From the NCBI GenBank assembly GCA_963082875.1, contig OY720103.1, forward strand, positions 6,820,001 through 6,884,000: a stretch of 64,000 nucleotides of DNA, in the 5' to 3' direction. The stretch comes from Corella eumyota (lineage: Eukaryota > Chordata > Ascidiacea > Phlebobranchia > Corellidae). The position numbers were made by a program, and so were the translations under genes. Below, piece by piece: positions 11,381 to 23,190 of the stretch (the first letter of the stretch is position 1; each line of letters begins with the position of its first letter). The notes below the pieces were generated by a model that was not told the origin of the DNA, did no database searches, and saw only the letters and a list, made by a program, of their open reading frames with translations.

Positions 11381-12309
11381 GTTTAAACCAAATTGTTGGG
11401 TAAAAACGTGGCTTGAATTTGTTTTGATGGTATGTGTTTACATGTAAAAATGATAATAAATTTTGTGAACAACCAGACTAAAAGTTTAGTGAATGGTTTG
11501 CCAGTGTCAATAATCAAATCATCTTTAAAGATTTCGAACCATAATTTATATGTCAAATAAATCTAGTTATTATTATTATTACTATTCTTTTTCATTGTTC
11601 GTGCAATAACTCTTTTTTTAAAGGGGTAGAGGGTTTAAATTTTCACACATTGTTAGTTATGATAAATGAAAGCTTAAAATATTTTGAACTAGCGTTTGTG
11701 GTGCGCACGTACGATCAGGGGTATAGAAAAATACTGGCGACCCTATTGCGACAATGGATAAAAATGCAGCTAATAAGGCAGTCACTCAAGTAGTTGTTGC
11801 AAAATATGGCTTTATTTCGTTTATTGAGTTTAATGATCAATAATTAGTAAATTATATTATGTTTACTTTAATTTTAAATCTATCACATTCGGTAAAGAAA
11901 TTTTCTTTTTAATTCTCTTGCTTTTGCATGTTTGTACTCTAAGGGAGTTATATATAGTTCGATTATTAATGTGATGTAATCATTTATCAGAAATTAATTT
12001 TTATTAACTATATCGCACGACACGTAAAATATTATCACCGCTGAAAAAGTTTTCGCATTGGTAACTATCGTGAATGACAGCTCAAATTTGTTCATCTAGT
12101 TTTGGTTATCGACATTTACGGAATAATCGCTTGTTTATTGAATCGATTGCTTATATTGCTTTAAAATATTTTGAACCAGCATTTGTTGCGCAATCGAACG
12201 ATCAGGACCTTAATTGCGACATTGTGTTAAAATGCAAATAATAATCAGACACTCCAATTTTAGTTAAAAACGTGGCTTAAATTCATATATGATGTCAAGT
12301 TATCACTTA

Positions 12310-13590
12310 TTAGTAAATCTGTACATATCTATTAAATATTAAATTTATCGCACTCTGTTCTAAAAATTTTGGGTCATCGCGAAAAATCAAAGTTAAATTT
12401 TTGTGCTTCTGCATATTTTTTTCAATTATTTTAGAATTATGCTTGAAAACTTTTAGGTTTGTAACAAAGATATTAAAAATTTTGTCAGCAAAAGAGAAAT
12501 CAAGTTCTAATGTTCCTTTCTGTCTTACGATTTCATTAAGATGATAAACTTTAAAATGTCGCCAGTGGTTGGGAATAAGAGAACCAGGATTAACTTCATA
12601 CAAAGGACGCGCTCGAACAGGAGGAAGTTGATAAAAATTTCCTACCGTAATAATAGAGATATTACCAAATGATGCATCATTTGAAAGTGGCCTCAAGACT
12701 AAAATCGTTCGCTAATTACACCTAACATTTTCTTGCTCACCATAGAAATTTTAACAATAATTAGAATATGTTGATATTGAGCCCTAAGTGAATTGGCAAC
12801 TTCTTTAGTTAATCCATAAGGTTGACTCATCTTTATACCAGGATTTATACGAAATGCGTTGTGAATAGTTTGACCGCCAATTGCAAATGCCGACACCAGA
12901 TTTGGAGCTACCAAAAGCACAGAAAGGTCAACTGGATTTTCAACTATTTTTAAAATAAACGTTGAGTTTCATGTAAAGACAATGAATTGGATGACTTTTT
13001 CCGGTTTCAGCACCCCCAGTTATAAATAAATGTAAAAGAGAAGTTGAATTGACACACAATTTTTTTTAAGAACCAAAGGCAAACGAAACTAAAAATTGCC
13101 TGTTGATCGAAGTTTGGAGTTCTGATCATGCGCATGCCTTCAGCATAAATCAAAAGTGGTTGCGTACTAACACTTTCAGCAAACTCGGAAGATGTTAGTT
13201 CGGCAGGTAACTCATCTTCCTCCTCACCTTCAACAAGATCGGACTTCTTTAGCCCTTTGGTCTTTAACCGCTCAGATTCCGTTTGTGGAGCAAGATTTCC
13301 CCACGCATCAGCCAAAATTTCTGGATACATAGATTCTACAGCGTTGTCAAGATCATTTTCAATAACATTCGTAATAGCCGACATGTTTATTTCCGCAAGA
13401 TCTTTAACTCTAACAACAGTATCAGTAGAAAATATTTCACCACACCACTCAAAGTACTCTTCAGATGTTACCACTTAAAGTATTCTTCAGGTGTTAGATA
13501 AGCATTAGGCTTAAGCTCCTCAGGCACACGATGTGGAATGTAAAGCCGCACTCTGTTCTCAAAAAACTTCCCCATCTCTTTCCTTGTTTA
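12310..13590 (-). pseudogene. Helitron-type Pif1 helicase, central region (copy B)
   Basis: Read from 13590 down: an N-terminal linker with VRLYIPHRVPEELKP and a duplicated Y-F-x-W motif (13485-13580), an acidic linker (13130-13474) with NAVESMYPEILADAWGNLAP and GMRMIRTPNF, then 12920-12699 with LLVAPNLVSAFAIGGQTIHN and a degenerate Walker B (KISMVS instead of DEISM), then 12696-12310 with FGNISIITVGNFYQLPPV (motif III) and HFKVYHLNEIVRQK. This order is that of the animal Helitron-associated Pif1 proteins. The Walker A segment was not seen, and the gene is broken into several frames. Confidence 0.75.
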
Positions 13591-13894
13591 ATTTGGTAAG
13601 CTTAATTACAGCAAACCTTTCAAGTCAATGTTTGTTTTTTTTTATATTAAAAATAACTACTAATAACATGTTCAAGTAATATCAGAATTTTATAAAAGTA
13701 CATTTCATTTGAGTGTAGTTTTTTAAATACATATAGACAAACAACGATATTACAAAATATAAAATTTGTAAGCGTTTTTGGCTGGTAAATTTTAAAATTT
13801 AAAATTTACGATATAATTGATGACCCTTGTATTTAAGTTTCCTTTTAGCTTGACCCTGATAAAGGTGTCATCATTCAGGGATCGCGGCAAAACC
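13591..13894. other. AT-rich interval inside the helicase gene
   Basis: No coding-like frame on either strand. It lies between the linker and the DUF6570-like segment of the same minus-strand gene and may be an intron or the site of a deletion, since the Rep-like (Helitron_like_N) domain usually found here was not seen. Confidence 0.4.
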
Positions 13895-14242
13895 TTAGCG
13901 GTTTCTTCTACCTTTCATCATTCCTTTCGGTAACGATATCACTTTCATGGAAGGAATGAATGGATATATTAAATGTCTTTCCAAGTCATTTAACGCTGGA
14001 AGATCTGGTGTATTTAAAGAAAAATTGTTGACATTAGCTTGAGGTGGAATGGAATCCTTGTGAAGATGGCGCTTGCAAGTTAAACAGATCCATTTGTTGC
14101 CATTATATTCTAGTTTGGTGATGTAGGCTTCGGCAAGATGTTTTTCAACATTTAATTTGACGACAGAATACACGATGGCATATATTGCAGGGATATACAC
14201 ACAATTTTTTTGTTTTAGAATAAAATAAATTAAAAGCAGCAT
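13895..14242 (-). pseudogene. DUF6570-like segment of the Helitron-type polyprotein (copy B)
   Basis: The frame has WICLTCKRHLHKDSIPPQAN, then LNDLERHLIYPFIPSMKVIS and LPKG. This is the pattern of the small Cys-containing domain (DUF6570: W-I-C-x-T-C, P-P-Q-x-x-x-N, L-x-x-L-E-x-x-L-I, M-K-I-x-x-L-P-K-G) that precedes the Helitron replication domain in animal polyproteins. It sits upstream, in minus-strand order, of the Pif1 region, as expected. The Rep-like HUH domain that should follow was not found. Confidence 0.75.
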
Positions 14243-14289
14243 TTACATTTCTGTTTTTTTTTTTAATTTAACCATTTCATGTTTTTTTC

Positions 14290-14590
14290 TACTTATTTTT
14301 CTAGTTTGAGATATTTTTCGAGTTTGAGAGAAACTTTATTAATTCTATATAATGGATTTTCTTCGTATTTCTTGCTAATTTTCTCTTTGGTGTATTCGGG
14401 ATTTATTTGTTATTTAAAAAAAGCCTTTTCTTAAATGTATGGGGATTTTGTTCGTATTTAAGTCGAATTTTCTTCTTGGTATATTCGAGATCTGCGGCAT
14501 ATTTTAAAAGCATTTTATTTTTCGTATGTTCGGTATTTGATGCATATTGGTCATGGGCTTGTTGCTTCTTTTTGTCTAGACTCGCTTTAT
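14290..14590 (-). pseudogene. Lys-rich repeat region at the N-terminus of the polyprotein (copy B)
   Basis: The minus strand reads SLDKKKQQAHDQYASNTEHT, then ADLEYTKKKIRLKYEQNPHT and a further IPNTPKRKLARNTKK. These loosely repeated K-x-x-Y-x-x-N-P-type units are typical of the region before DUF6570 in Helitron/Pif1 polyproteins. There is one stop between units. This marks the likely 5' end of the gene whose later parts lie at 12310-14242. Confidence 0.55.
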
Positions 14591-14599
14591 AGTTTTTTT

Positions 14600-14918
14600 A
14601 AGCATTATCTTTGAAGTACTTTAAATTTTAAATAATAAAAACCTATCAATTGGTAATTAGTAATATTTAAATGATTAAAATAGTAGGATTGGAACACGAT
14701 ATGACAATAAACAACATACTAAAATTTTAGAAATTTATATATACAAAATCAAAAGTTATTCGATTTCAAAATTAGGATTAATAACAATAAAAATAAAATA
14801 TGGTTCGAAATTATTTGATTATTTTTAAGATGAATTTTTATAATAAAAAATATGCATAAACATTAACTAAGTATATTACATATCTTCGATTTTTAATAAA
14901 CAAACAAGCATTTATATA
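14600..14918. repeat. AT-rich tandem-repeat element, left part
   Basis: Sequence around 14680-14918 (AATAAACAACATACTAAAAT, GGTTCGAAATTATTTGA, TTTTTAATAAACAAACAAGC) is repeated at 21430-21660. It is the left flank of one AT-rich element that was split by the hAT at 14919; the eight bases at 14911-14918 are duplicated at 20088-20095. Confidence 0.75.
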
Positions 14919-15689
14919 CAGTGGCGGCTCGTGGGCAAAATGACAGGGGGGTCTAATTTTAGAAGGTCACAGCACGACTAGGGGGGTCCAAATTTTTTTG
15001 ATATTGATGGCCGTAAATCGGCTATTTTAGATACAAAACGATCTTTTTTTATATTACTTAAGATAAAATTTTTATTTTATCTGATAATGGGAACAATTTT
15101 AAGGTGTGCCTTTAAAGCTATTAGTAACTGGGGTGTAGGGCATACAACATTTTTAATAACATTTTTTAAATAAACACAATCGTATTTTATTCAATTAACT
15201 ACTAATGTAGCCTATATCTTGCATAAAATAAAAATGTTTTTTTTTGTTATTTTTTATTTTTTTCGGCGTATTTCTTCTAAAAAAAATTTCAAATTTAATA
15301 AAAAGCAGTAGAGTACATAATACATTTCTTTCATTAATGGTTAGCAAACTGGATTAAAGTTTAGTTGACCATTTACTAATAACCATTTTTTAGACATAAA
15401 AAGCAGTAAAAATACTTTAAGTTAATTAAAACATAAAATCAGCAACATATTTATTTGAGACATTAATGTAATTAGATAGTTTGTGCGAAAAATAATGATA
15501 TAATTTAAAAAAATTAAAATTACATATCAACAAAAAATCAATATATATAAAACGAACTAATGAAAAAAATTAAAACTTTCATCACCTTTTTCTTTAACTC
15601 TTCAGCATTTCTTAAAAGCAACATTACAAATAATTTGTTATATATAATAAGTAAACGAAACAAACTATGAAGGGATATTGAACTATTTA

Positions 15690-16220
15690 CCTCTCCTTCT
15701 CCCTTCTTTCCTCCCTCTCTACTCTCCTCCTCTTTAACTCCACTTTTCTTTTTTAATAAATATTTTTATCAAATTATTTTTAATAAGCTGGTGAAAAATC
15801 TTTTAGCTTCGTTAAAGCTAAACTTCTAGATTTTATAATATAAAACCTAAATTCTCATTTAATTATATAATACTAAACTATAAATTCTAAAAAAATAACG
15901 CTAAACTTTCAACCCAATAAAAAAACTAAACTTTCTAATTGTAAACTTGTTAATTTAGACCTAAGTTACCTCTCCTTCTCACTTTCTTCTTCTTCTTTCC
16001 TTTTCATGTTTTCTTTTCTAAAATTGTTTTATTTAATTGTTAAATTAATGAAATATTTAAATATAATATTTGCAGTTACCCTAATTTTTTCATCTTTTCT
16101 CCTCTTTCCTTCCACCCACCCAACCTTCTTCCTCTTTTCCCCCAGCCCTTATCCTCCCATTCCCCCTCTTCTCCTTGCCAAACCCATTTTCCTCTTCCTC
16201 CACCACGACCCCTTCTTCCA
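15690..16220. repeat. Pyrimidine-rich low-complexity tract in hAT-1
   Basis: Long runs of CTCCTTCTCCCTTC-type sequence with few purines in two blocks, 15690-15750 and 15968-16205. The proline/phenylalanine frame on the plus strand and the Gly/Arg frame on the minus strand here reflect composition only. Confidence 0.85.
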
Positions 16221-16601
16221 CCACCTTGACCACTATAATTTTTGTAATTTGATTTTAAAAAATGTGTAAAGTAAATAAATTGACTATTCCTTTTTTTAAT
16301 AAGGTATTTTAACAAGCTATATAAAATATTAAAATTTGTTTCTTACCTCCATTCCCCTCCCCCATATTGGTTGAAAGGAAAATTCATTTATATAATCTTT
16401 TTATTTTTTTTTAAAACCTTTTAATTCTTTTCAACCTAAAAATAAATTCCAGTTAATTTATTTTAAATTTTTATAATTGCTTTTATATATATATGCACAT
16501 AAATTTTTAAATATATCCAATTTGCATGTATCCATTGTTTTTTTTCCGAACAAATGGTTTCAACCTTTACTGGAGAAACATAATCAACTTTTTCCAGTAT
16601 A

Positions 16602-16938
16602 ACTCAACACATCAACAGTGGAGGCACAATCGATTATTTTCCAGGAAAACTCAACACATCAACAGTGGAGGCACAATCGATTATTTTCCAGGAAAACTCA
16701 ACACATCAACAGTGGAGGGCAGGCATAATCGATTATTTTCCAGGAAAACTCAACACATCAACAGTGGAGGGCAGGCATAATCGATTATTTTCCAGGAAAA
16801 CTCAACACATCAACAGTGGAGGGCAGGCATAATCGATTATTTTCCAGGAAAACTCAACACATCAACAGTGGAGGGTCGGCATAATCGATTATTTTCCAGG
16901 AAAACTCAACACATCAACAGTGGAGGGTCGGCATAATC
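16602..16938. repeat. Minisatellite, 7 units of 47-52 bp, in hAT-1
   Basis: ACTCAACACATCAACAGTGG starts at 16602, 16649, 16696, 16748, 16800, 16852 and 16904. The first two periods are 47 bp and the others 52 bp, the difference being a GGCAG/GGTCG-type insertion after GGAG. Each unit carries ATCGATTATTTTCCAGGAAA. It lies just downstream of the transposase stop. Confidence 0.95.
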
Positions 16939-16986
16939 CTTATCTAAGAAAACATCAACATTACAACACTCATCATCAAAAACACT

Positions 16987-19079
16987 TTATTTATAATTTA
17001 AAAAAGTTCTTCTAATTTTCAACTTGGAAAACAATTCTATGACATTTTTATTAAAATCAGGTGTAGCTGAAATGACATCTTTGTGAATGGATAAGACTGC
17101 TAAAGCATTTAACCTATCTTGGCTCATGGTGTTTCTTGAAAATGTTTTAATTCGTTTTAAAGTACTAAAACACCTCTCAGATTCTGCAGTTGCAATTGGA
17201 GTAGTTAAAACTATTCCTATAACCTTACTAACTTCAGAAAAAGTATTCAAAAGTGAACCTTTTATCAGAAATGAATTCAAACCCACAACTGATTTAATGT
17301 TTTCAAAGCTGTTGTTAGTGTACAACACTTTAAGTTCGTTGGCCAGCTTTAAACTATCTATCATGGGGTAACCCAGTACCAACTGTTTAACCAAGTTAAC
17401 TGGAAATATGTTTTTAAACCTTTTAAACAAACATGGATTAACTAATGAGAACGACTCAAATTGTTTTATGTTGCTAAATCAATTAATAATTTCAACAATT
17501 ATTATATCACAGGCTTCTTTTGCATTTGCGCACAGCAATCTTGAAGAAGTAGCAACCCTTTGGCGTTTTGACAACTCTGGACAAAATTCCATACTAGGTT
17601 CCACAAGTTTTCCACGAATATCATTAATAACCTTCTGAAATGAATCAATAGCAAAGGCAACAGTCACCCCAGTCGATTCTCTTGACTGCAGAATATTATA
17701 CAATATATCTGTATGGTGAAAGACATCATTGAAAAACTTCAAAAAGTAAAGAAATGTGGGATCTTTTAAAAGTTGTGTCAATCCAATACATTCTTGTGTT
17801 GAAGTTATGTCCCAGTGTGTTTCATTAAGAATCTTTTCAAAAGTTGCTAAAAGATTCTCCTTATTATTTAAAACACTTTGGACAGCTCGAGATTGAAAAT
17901 TCCATCTTGTTTCACATGGTCTTGGAAGTCGTTTTTCACAAACTGATCGTAACACATCTGAACGTTTCGGAGACATAGAAAAAAAGGTAGAGAATCCAGA
18001 CAAGTTGGCAAAAAACAACTTAATGCTTTTAATACTTTGACATGCATGCTTTAGTATCAGGTTTAGTTGGTGAGCATAACAGTGCACAAATTTGGCATGG
18101 GGAAAACATTCCTGCATTTTTTTTTGAACGCCATTTTTTTTCCCACTCATAACAGATGCACCATCATATGTCTGGGCAATAAGCTTTTCTTTTAGATGAA
18201 AAGGTTAAAGTGCATGTTTTAAAAGGGAGGTCATACCATCAGCAGTACGATCATTAGCTTCATAATATGACAGAAACCGTTTAACAGGATAGCCATCCAC
18301 TACAAATCTAAGAAGTACTGCAAATTGTGATCGATTGGCAATATCAGTTGTCTCATCTGCTTGAACAGCAACAAAATCAGCATTACCTATGTCATTCTCT
18401 AATGTATCTCTATATACAGTAAACATGCAATCTAAAAGTTCATTTTGGATTGTCTTGGATGTGTATTTATTTACTGTGGCACTTTCCAAATGCTCTTTTA
18501 AAACGTTATCCGATTTTGCTATTTGCTGCAATAAATCCAAAAATATGCCTCGGTTGGAGGAATCTTCTGATTCATCATGTCCTCGCATACCTATTTCATG
18601 TACTCCACAAAATTTTAAACAGTCAACAATGAGGTCGAGAATGTGTCTATTCTTTTTAACAATTTCATTGTTCCTCTCAACAGATAAGCTGTGTCCTACA
18701 CTGATCTGTGACTGAATATCTACTGTTCCTAGTAGGCTATATGAAAGTGCATTGGTAATGTGCATTTTTGAACTCTCATGTCGCTTTATTTTTTCTGAAA
18801 TATGTTTTATATCTTTAAAACCTTCCTTTGACCAAGTAACTTCTTTTTCTTCACCTTTTCGAAACAAAAGGCAGTAAAAGCAAAATAAACTTTTTTTTCC
18901 TCGCTTACAGTAAGCCATTCCTTTCTCGAAAACCACTGAACATTAAACTTTCGGTTTTGCTTAGGGCCTGTACTTTTTATTTCAATAGATTTTGGCTGAT
19001 GAGGTCCAAGGCGCTTTAAGTCTAACTTTGCCTCAAAACTCAAAGGAAAACTTTTCAGAATACAATCAACCTGGTTCAT
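16987..19079 (-). pseudogene. hAT transposase (ZMYM/DUF4371 type), lightly broken
   Basis: Four minus-strand frames in order. The N-terminus (19079-18807) starts MNQVDCILKSFPLSFEAK and reaches the TTF-type zinc-finger start FNVQWFSRKEW. The second frame (18936-18205) holds LFCFYCLLF, the HESSKMH block and the DUF4371 catalytic core AVQADETTDIANRSQF. The third (18150-17479) has FVHCYAHQLNLILKHACQS. The fourth (17430-16987) has the hAT dimerisation block TAESERCFSTLKRIKTFSRN. Together they span about 690 codons, near full length for this family. Frame changes near 18900, 18200 and 17450 show that it can no longer make the whole protein. Confidence 0.9.
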
Positions 19080-20095
19080 GGTTTATGGTATCCACAAAAA
19101 TAGTCGAAATATTACTAAGAAATCACAAACTTGTTCTTATCAGTCTTATACCAAATTACAACTAAGCAAAATACTTGCTATTTTCTGTTTAAATAATGCT
19201 TGCTAAAATGATAAAAAAAATAATAGCCAACAAACTATTTTAGTACACACTTTGGTTTTTTCAAGTTTTCCACAATTAGATATTTTTTTATATATGGCAA
19301 AACTCTAATCTGCTAATCATGGCGTTCGCCGTTTGGGCTGACTGGCTGGATATGGCGTGGGCAGGCAGAATAAACTCTGCACTTTACTTCGACTGCCAAT
19401 CAATAAATAAATAACATTTGGCTAAAAACACTACCAAAATTCAACTAAAATTAACAAATTTATACATTTTTTTACTAAAAAAACGTATGCGGAATTAGCC
19501 TAAAATGACTGTTTCCGCAAGACATGTGCACGCCCTTTCTAAAACTTGTGCGACGACCTTTCATACAAAAATCCAATTGATTATTTTTATTTGTTAACTT
19601 AAAAATATTATTTAGGGACTTATTACCTCCAGAGAAAATCATAAAATACCCAAATTATGTTTTAATTATTTTATATTTTAATTACTAAGTAAATTGAACG
19701 TCAAATTTAAAAAAATCACAAAGCTAAAATTGCCAAATTATTTGGCAACTTTATGGTTGGCTTAGCCCCACCTTTTGATTCAAGTTCTCAACTTTTTTTA
19801 AAATTTCGGAATCCTGAAGGCAAAAACAGCGTTAAAATATTTTTTATTTGACAGCCCGTGGAGCTAATTTTGGTTTAGCCCTCACATGTTTACGCTACGT
19901 TTTTCGAAAATTTTGGCGTATTTCGTGGCCAAAATAGGCGCTAATTTTTAATATTTTTAATAATTTTAGCAAAAAACATTGCCGAAAAAACAAATATTAT
20001 TCAAAATAAAATAAATTATAATTAAAAAAAAACATGTTAAAAAGTGGGGGTTTTAGCCCCATTAGCTACATAGACGAGCCGCCACTGTTTATATA

Positions 20096-23010
20096 TATTG
20101 TACGAACAGAATTAATATTTTAACCCAGTTTTAAGTTGTTATTATCGGAATTTTTATTAAATAAACAAGCATTTAAATATGATAAATAAACAAAAAATTT
20201 TTTTCAAATATGTTTTTTAGCTACTTATATTATAAAATACATCATAAAAAATTTTTAATGCCTAATATCGTACTTTAATTTTTAATGAACAAACGAGCAT
20301 TTAAATATAATAAACAAACAAGAATTAATTTTTAATATATTTTCGAGTTATAAATATTACAACATATAACTGACCAAAATTTGAAAACTTAATAACGATC
20401 TTTAATTTTCAATAAACGAACACCTATTAGTTAGTATTTAGTGACAAAAATAAAAATTTTAATTCATTTTTAAGTTACTAAAATCATGATATACAATTGA
20501 TCAAGATTTTAAAATATAACAACAACCTTTTAATTTTAATAAACAAACACCTCTTAATTAGTGATTAAAAATTAAAATCATAATTCGTTTTTGAGTTACT
20601 AATAAAATGATATGCAATTGACTATAATTTAAAAAATTAATAACAATATTAAATTTTAATAAACAAACACTTATTAATTAGTAATTAGTGATAATAGTTA
20701 AAATTTGTTTTTGGGTTACTAATATTACAATATACAATTGACTCAGATTTAAAAAATTAATAACAACCTTTAAATTTTAATAAACAAATACTTAGTAATT
20801 AGTGATAATTAAATGTTGTAAATAGGAGAATGAAAACATAATCTAATAATAAACAACATACTAAATTTCAGATTTTTAAACTTTAAGGAACAAAAGATAT
20901 CTTCTTCCAAAATTGGGACTAGAAAAAATAAAAACAATAATAAAAATAACTAGATTTATTTGCTAAATAAAATATGGTTCGAAATCATTTGAATATTTTT
21001 AAAAATAATTTTTATTGATAAATAAAGTTATGCATAAAATTAACTTAATAAAGAATATTAACTATCTTATTAAATCAAAAATTGGTATTTAATTATTAGA
21101 CTAAAAATGTATTAAATTATTGAACTAAGAAAATTTCAGAACAAAATTATTTTAAAAGTTTTAAAATATCAATCTTTAATTTTTCAATCAACAAACCAGT
21201 AATTTAATACACTTAACAAACAAAAAAAAGACAAAGTTTTAAATGCCTAAAATTAATTTTTGATTTTTAATAAATAAACAAGCATTTAAATATAATAAAC
21301 AAAGAAAAAATATTTTTTGAATATGTATTTTAATTACTAATATTATAAAATACATTATACTAAATTTTGAATGCTTAATATCGAACTTCAATTTTTAATA
21401 AACAAACGAGTATTTAGATTATTATAAACAACATACTGGAATTATAAAACTTTATATACACATGATCAAAAGTTATTTTGAATCAAAATTCGGATGAGTA
21501 AGAAAAATAAAACTAGATTTATTTGATAAATAAAATATAGTTCGAAATTATTTAATATTATTAACATAAATTTTTATAAATAAAAAAGATATGCATAAAC
21601 ATTAACTAAGAATCTTACATATCTTTGATTTTTAATAAACAAACAAGCATTTATATATATTATACAAACAAAAATTAATATATTTTTTTAATTCCTAAAA
21701 TTGATTTTTGATTTTTATTAAATAAACAAGCATTTAAATATAATGAATAAACGAAACCTTTTTTTAAGCTACTTATATTATAAAATACATCACACCAAAT
21801 TTTTAATGCTTAATATCGGACTTTAAATTTTAATGAACAAACAAGCATTTAAATATAATAAACAAACAAGAATTAATTTTTAATTTATTTTTGAAGTATA
21901 AATATTACAACATATAACTGACCAAAATTTGAAAACTTAAAAACAGTCTTTAAATTTTAATAAACAAACACAAAATACATTATATTAAATTTTGAATACT
22001 TAATGTCAAACTTTAATTTTAAATAAATGAACAATAATTTAAATATAATAAACAAACAAAAATTAATTTTTTTATCTATTTTTGAGCTACTGCTATCATG
22101 ATATACAAATGGCCAACATTTAAAAAATAAATAACAATCTTTAAATTTTATTAAATAAACACCTATTAATTAGTAATAAGTAAAAACAATTAAAATTTTA
22201 ATTTATTTTTGAGTTAGTAATATTATGATATACAAATGGCCAATATTTAAAAAATAAATAACAATCTTTAAATTTTATTAAATAAACACCTTTTAATTAG
22301 TAATTAGTGTTAAAATTAAAATTTTAATTCATTTTTGAGTTACCAATATCATGATATACAAATGGCCAAGATTTAAAAAAAAATAACAAACTTTAAATTT
22401 TAATAAATAAACACCTATTAATTAGTAATTAGTGAAAAAAATTAAAATTTTAATTTATTTTTGAGTTACTAATATCATGATATACAAAAGACCAAGATTT
22501 AAAAAAGTAATAACAATCTTTAAATTTTAATAAATAAACACCTATTAATTAGTAATTAGTAATAAAAGTTAAAAGTTTAATTTAGTTTTGAGTTACTAAT
22601 ATCATAATGTACAAATGGCCAAGATTTAAAGTATAAATAACAATCTTTAAATTTTATTAAATAAACACTTATTAATTAATAATTAGTAAAAAAAAATTAA
22701 AATTTTAATTCATTTTTGAGTTACCAATATCATGATAAACAAATGGCCAAGATTTAAAAAAATAAATAACAATCTTTAAATTTTAATAAATAAACACCTA
22801 TTAATTAATAATTAGTAATAATTAACTGTGGTAAATAGGAGAATTAAAACACAATCTGATAATAAACAACATACTAAAATTTCAAAACTGTAAATGTTCA
22901 CAAACAAAAGTTATTTTAACTCAAAATTTACAGCTTATAAGACACTGGAAAAGATTAATAATAATAATACTGACAATAACATTATGTTTCGAAATCTAAG
23001 ATTTCAAACT
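20096..23010. repeat. AT-rich element with ~120-bp tandem array, right part
   Basis: From about 20400 to 22850 a unit of roughly 120 bp recurs imperfectly. It contains TTTTTGAGTTACTAATATCA, ACAAATGGCCAAGATTTAAA and AAATAAACACCTATTAATTA (for example starts near 22200, 22323, 22444, 22560). A related but longer unit with ATAAACAACATACTA and TATGCATAAACATTAACTAA flanks it. A reverse-oriented shorter copy lies at 33020-34160, so this is a mobile or amplified element rather than a single local satellite. Confidence 0.75.
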
Positions 23011-23024
23011 CAAATAAAAAATAT

Positions 23025-23190
23025 TCTAACGCTGTTTTCGCCTTCAGGATTCCGAAATTTAAAAAAAAGTTGAGAACTTGATTCAAAAAGTGGGGCTAAG
23101 CCAACCATAAAGTTGCCAAATAATTTGACAATTTTTAACTTTGTGATTTTTTTAAATTTGACGTTCAATTTACTTAGTAATTAAAACATA
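23025..23190. mobile_element. Internal hAT-1-related fragment
   Basis: Reverse complement of about 19680-19830 of hAT-1 (shared blocks: AACGCTGTTTT, GGATTCCGAAATTTAAAAAA, GTGGGGCTAAGCCAACCATA). No terminal repeat is present, so it is a fragment. Confidence 0.75.

Larger units (their letters stand above)
8213..12420. mobile_element. Second, divergent copy (B) of the Helitron-like element family
   Basis: Sequence from 8213 matches copy A from about 3690 (both start with ACAGGTGACTTCTACATAC) up to about 9510/5095. Copy B then has about 1.25 kb that A lacks (9520-10765), and similarity resumes at 10770 (A: 5117) and runs to 12420. At 11120-11330 B has about 210 bp missing from A. The part 11630-12040 is partly repeated at 12043-12310. 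B is diverged from A by many substitutions and indels, so it is an older relative. Confidence 0.75.
14919..20087 (-). mobile_element. Complete hAT transposon with 8-bp TSD (hAT-1)
   Basis: The ends are CAGTGGCGGCTCGT (14919) and ACGAGCCGCCACTG (to 20087), inverted copies of each other. Both are flanked by TTTATATA (14911-14918 and 20088-20095), a perfect 8-bp target-site duplication typical of hAT. Length is 5169 bp. The transposase gene is on the minus strand at 16987-19079. Between the gene and the left end are a CT-rich tract (15690-16220) and a seven-unit minisatellite (16602-16938). Deleted relatives lie at 6022, 23025 and 34290. Confidence 0.95.

Noticed and set aside
16006-16315. Proline/phenylalanine-rich frame on plus and Gly/Arg-rich frame on minus
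   Set aside because: Both arise from the CT-rich low-complexity tract inside hAT-1; no domain and no splice context.
20400-22850. Regular ~120-bp repeats as a CRISPR-like array
   Set aside because: Units are imperfect head-to-tail copies without unique spacers, and the genome is eukaryotic.
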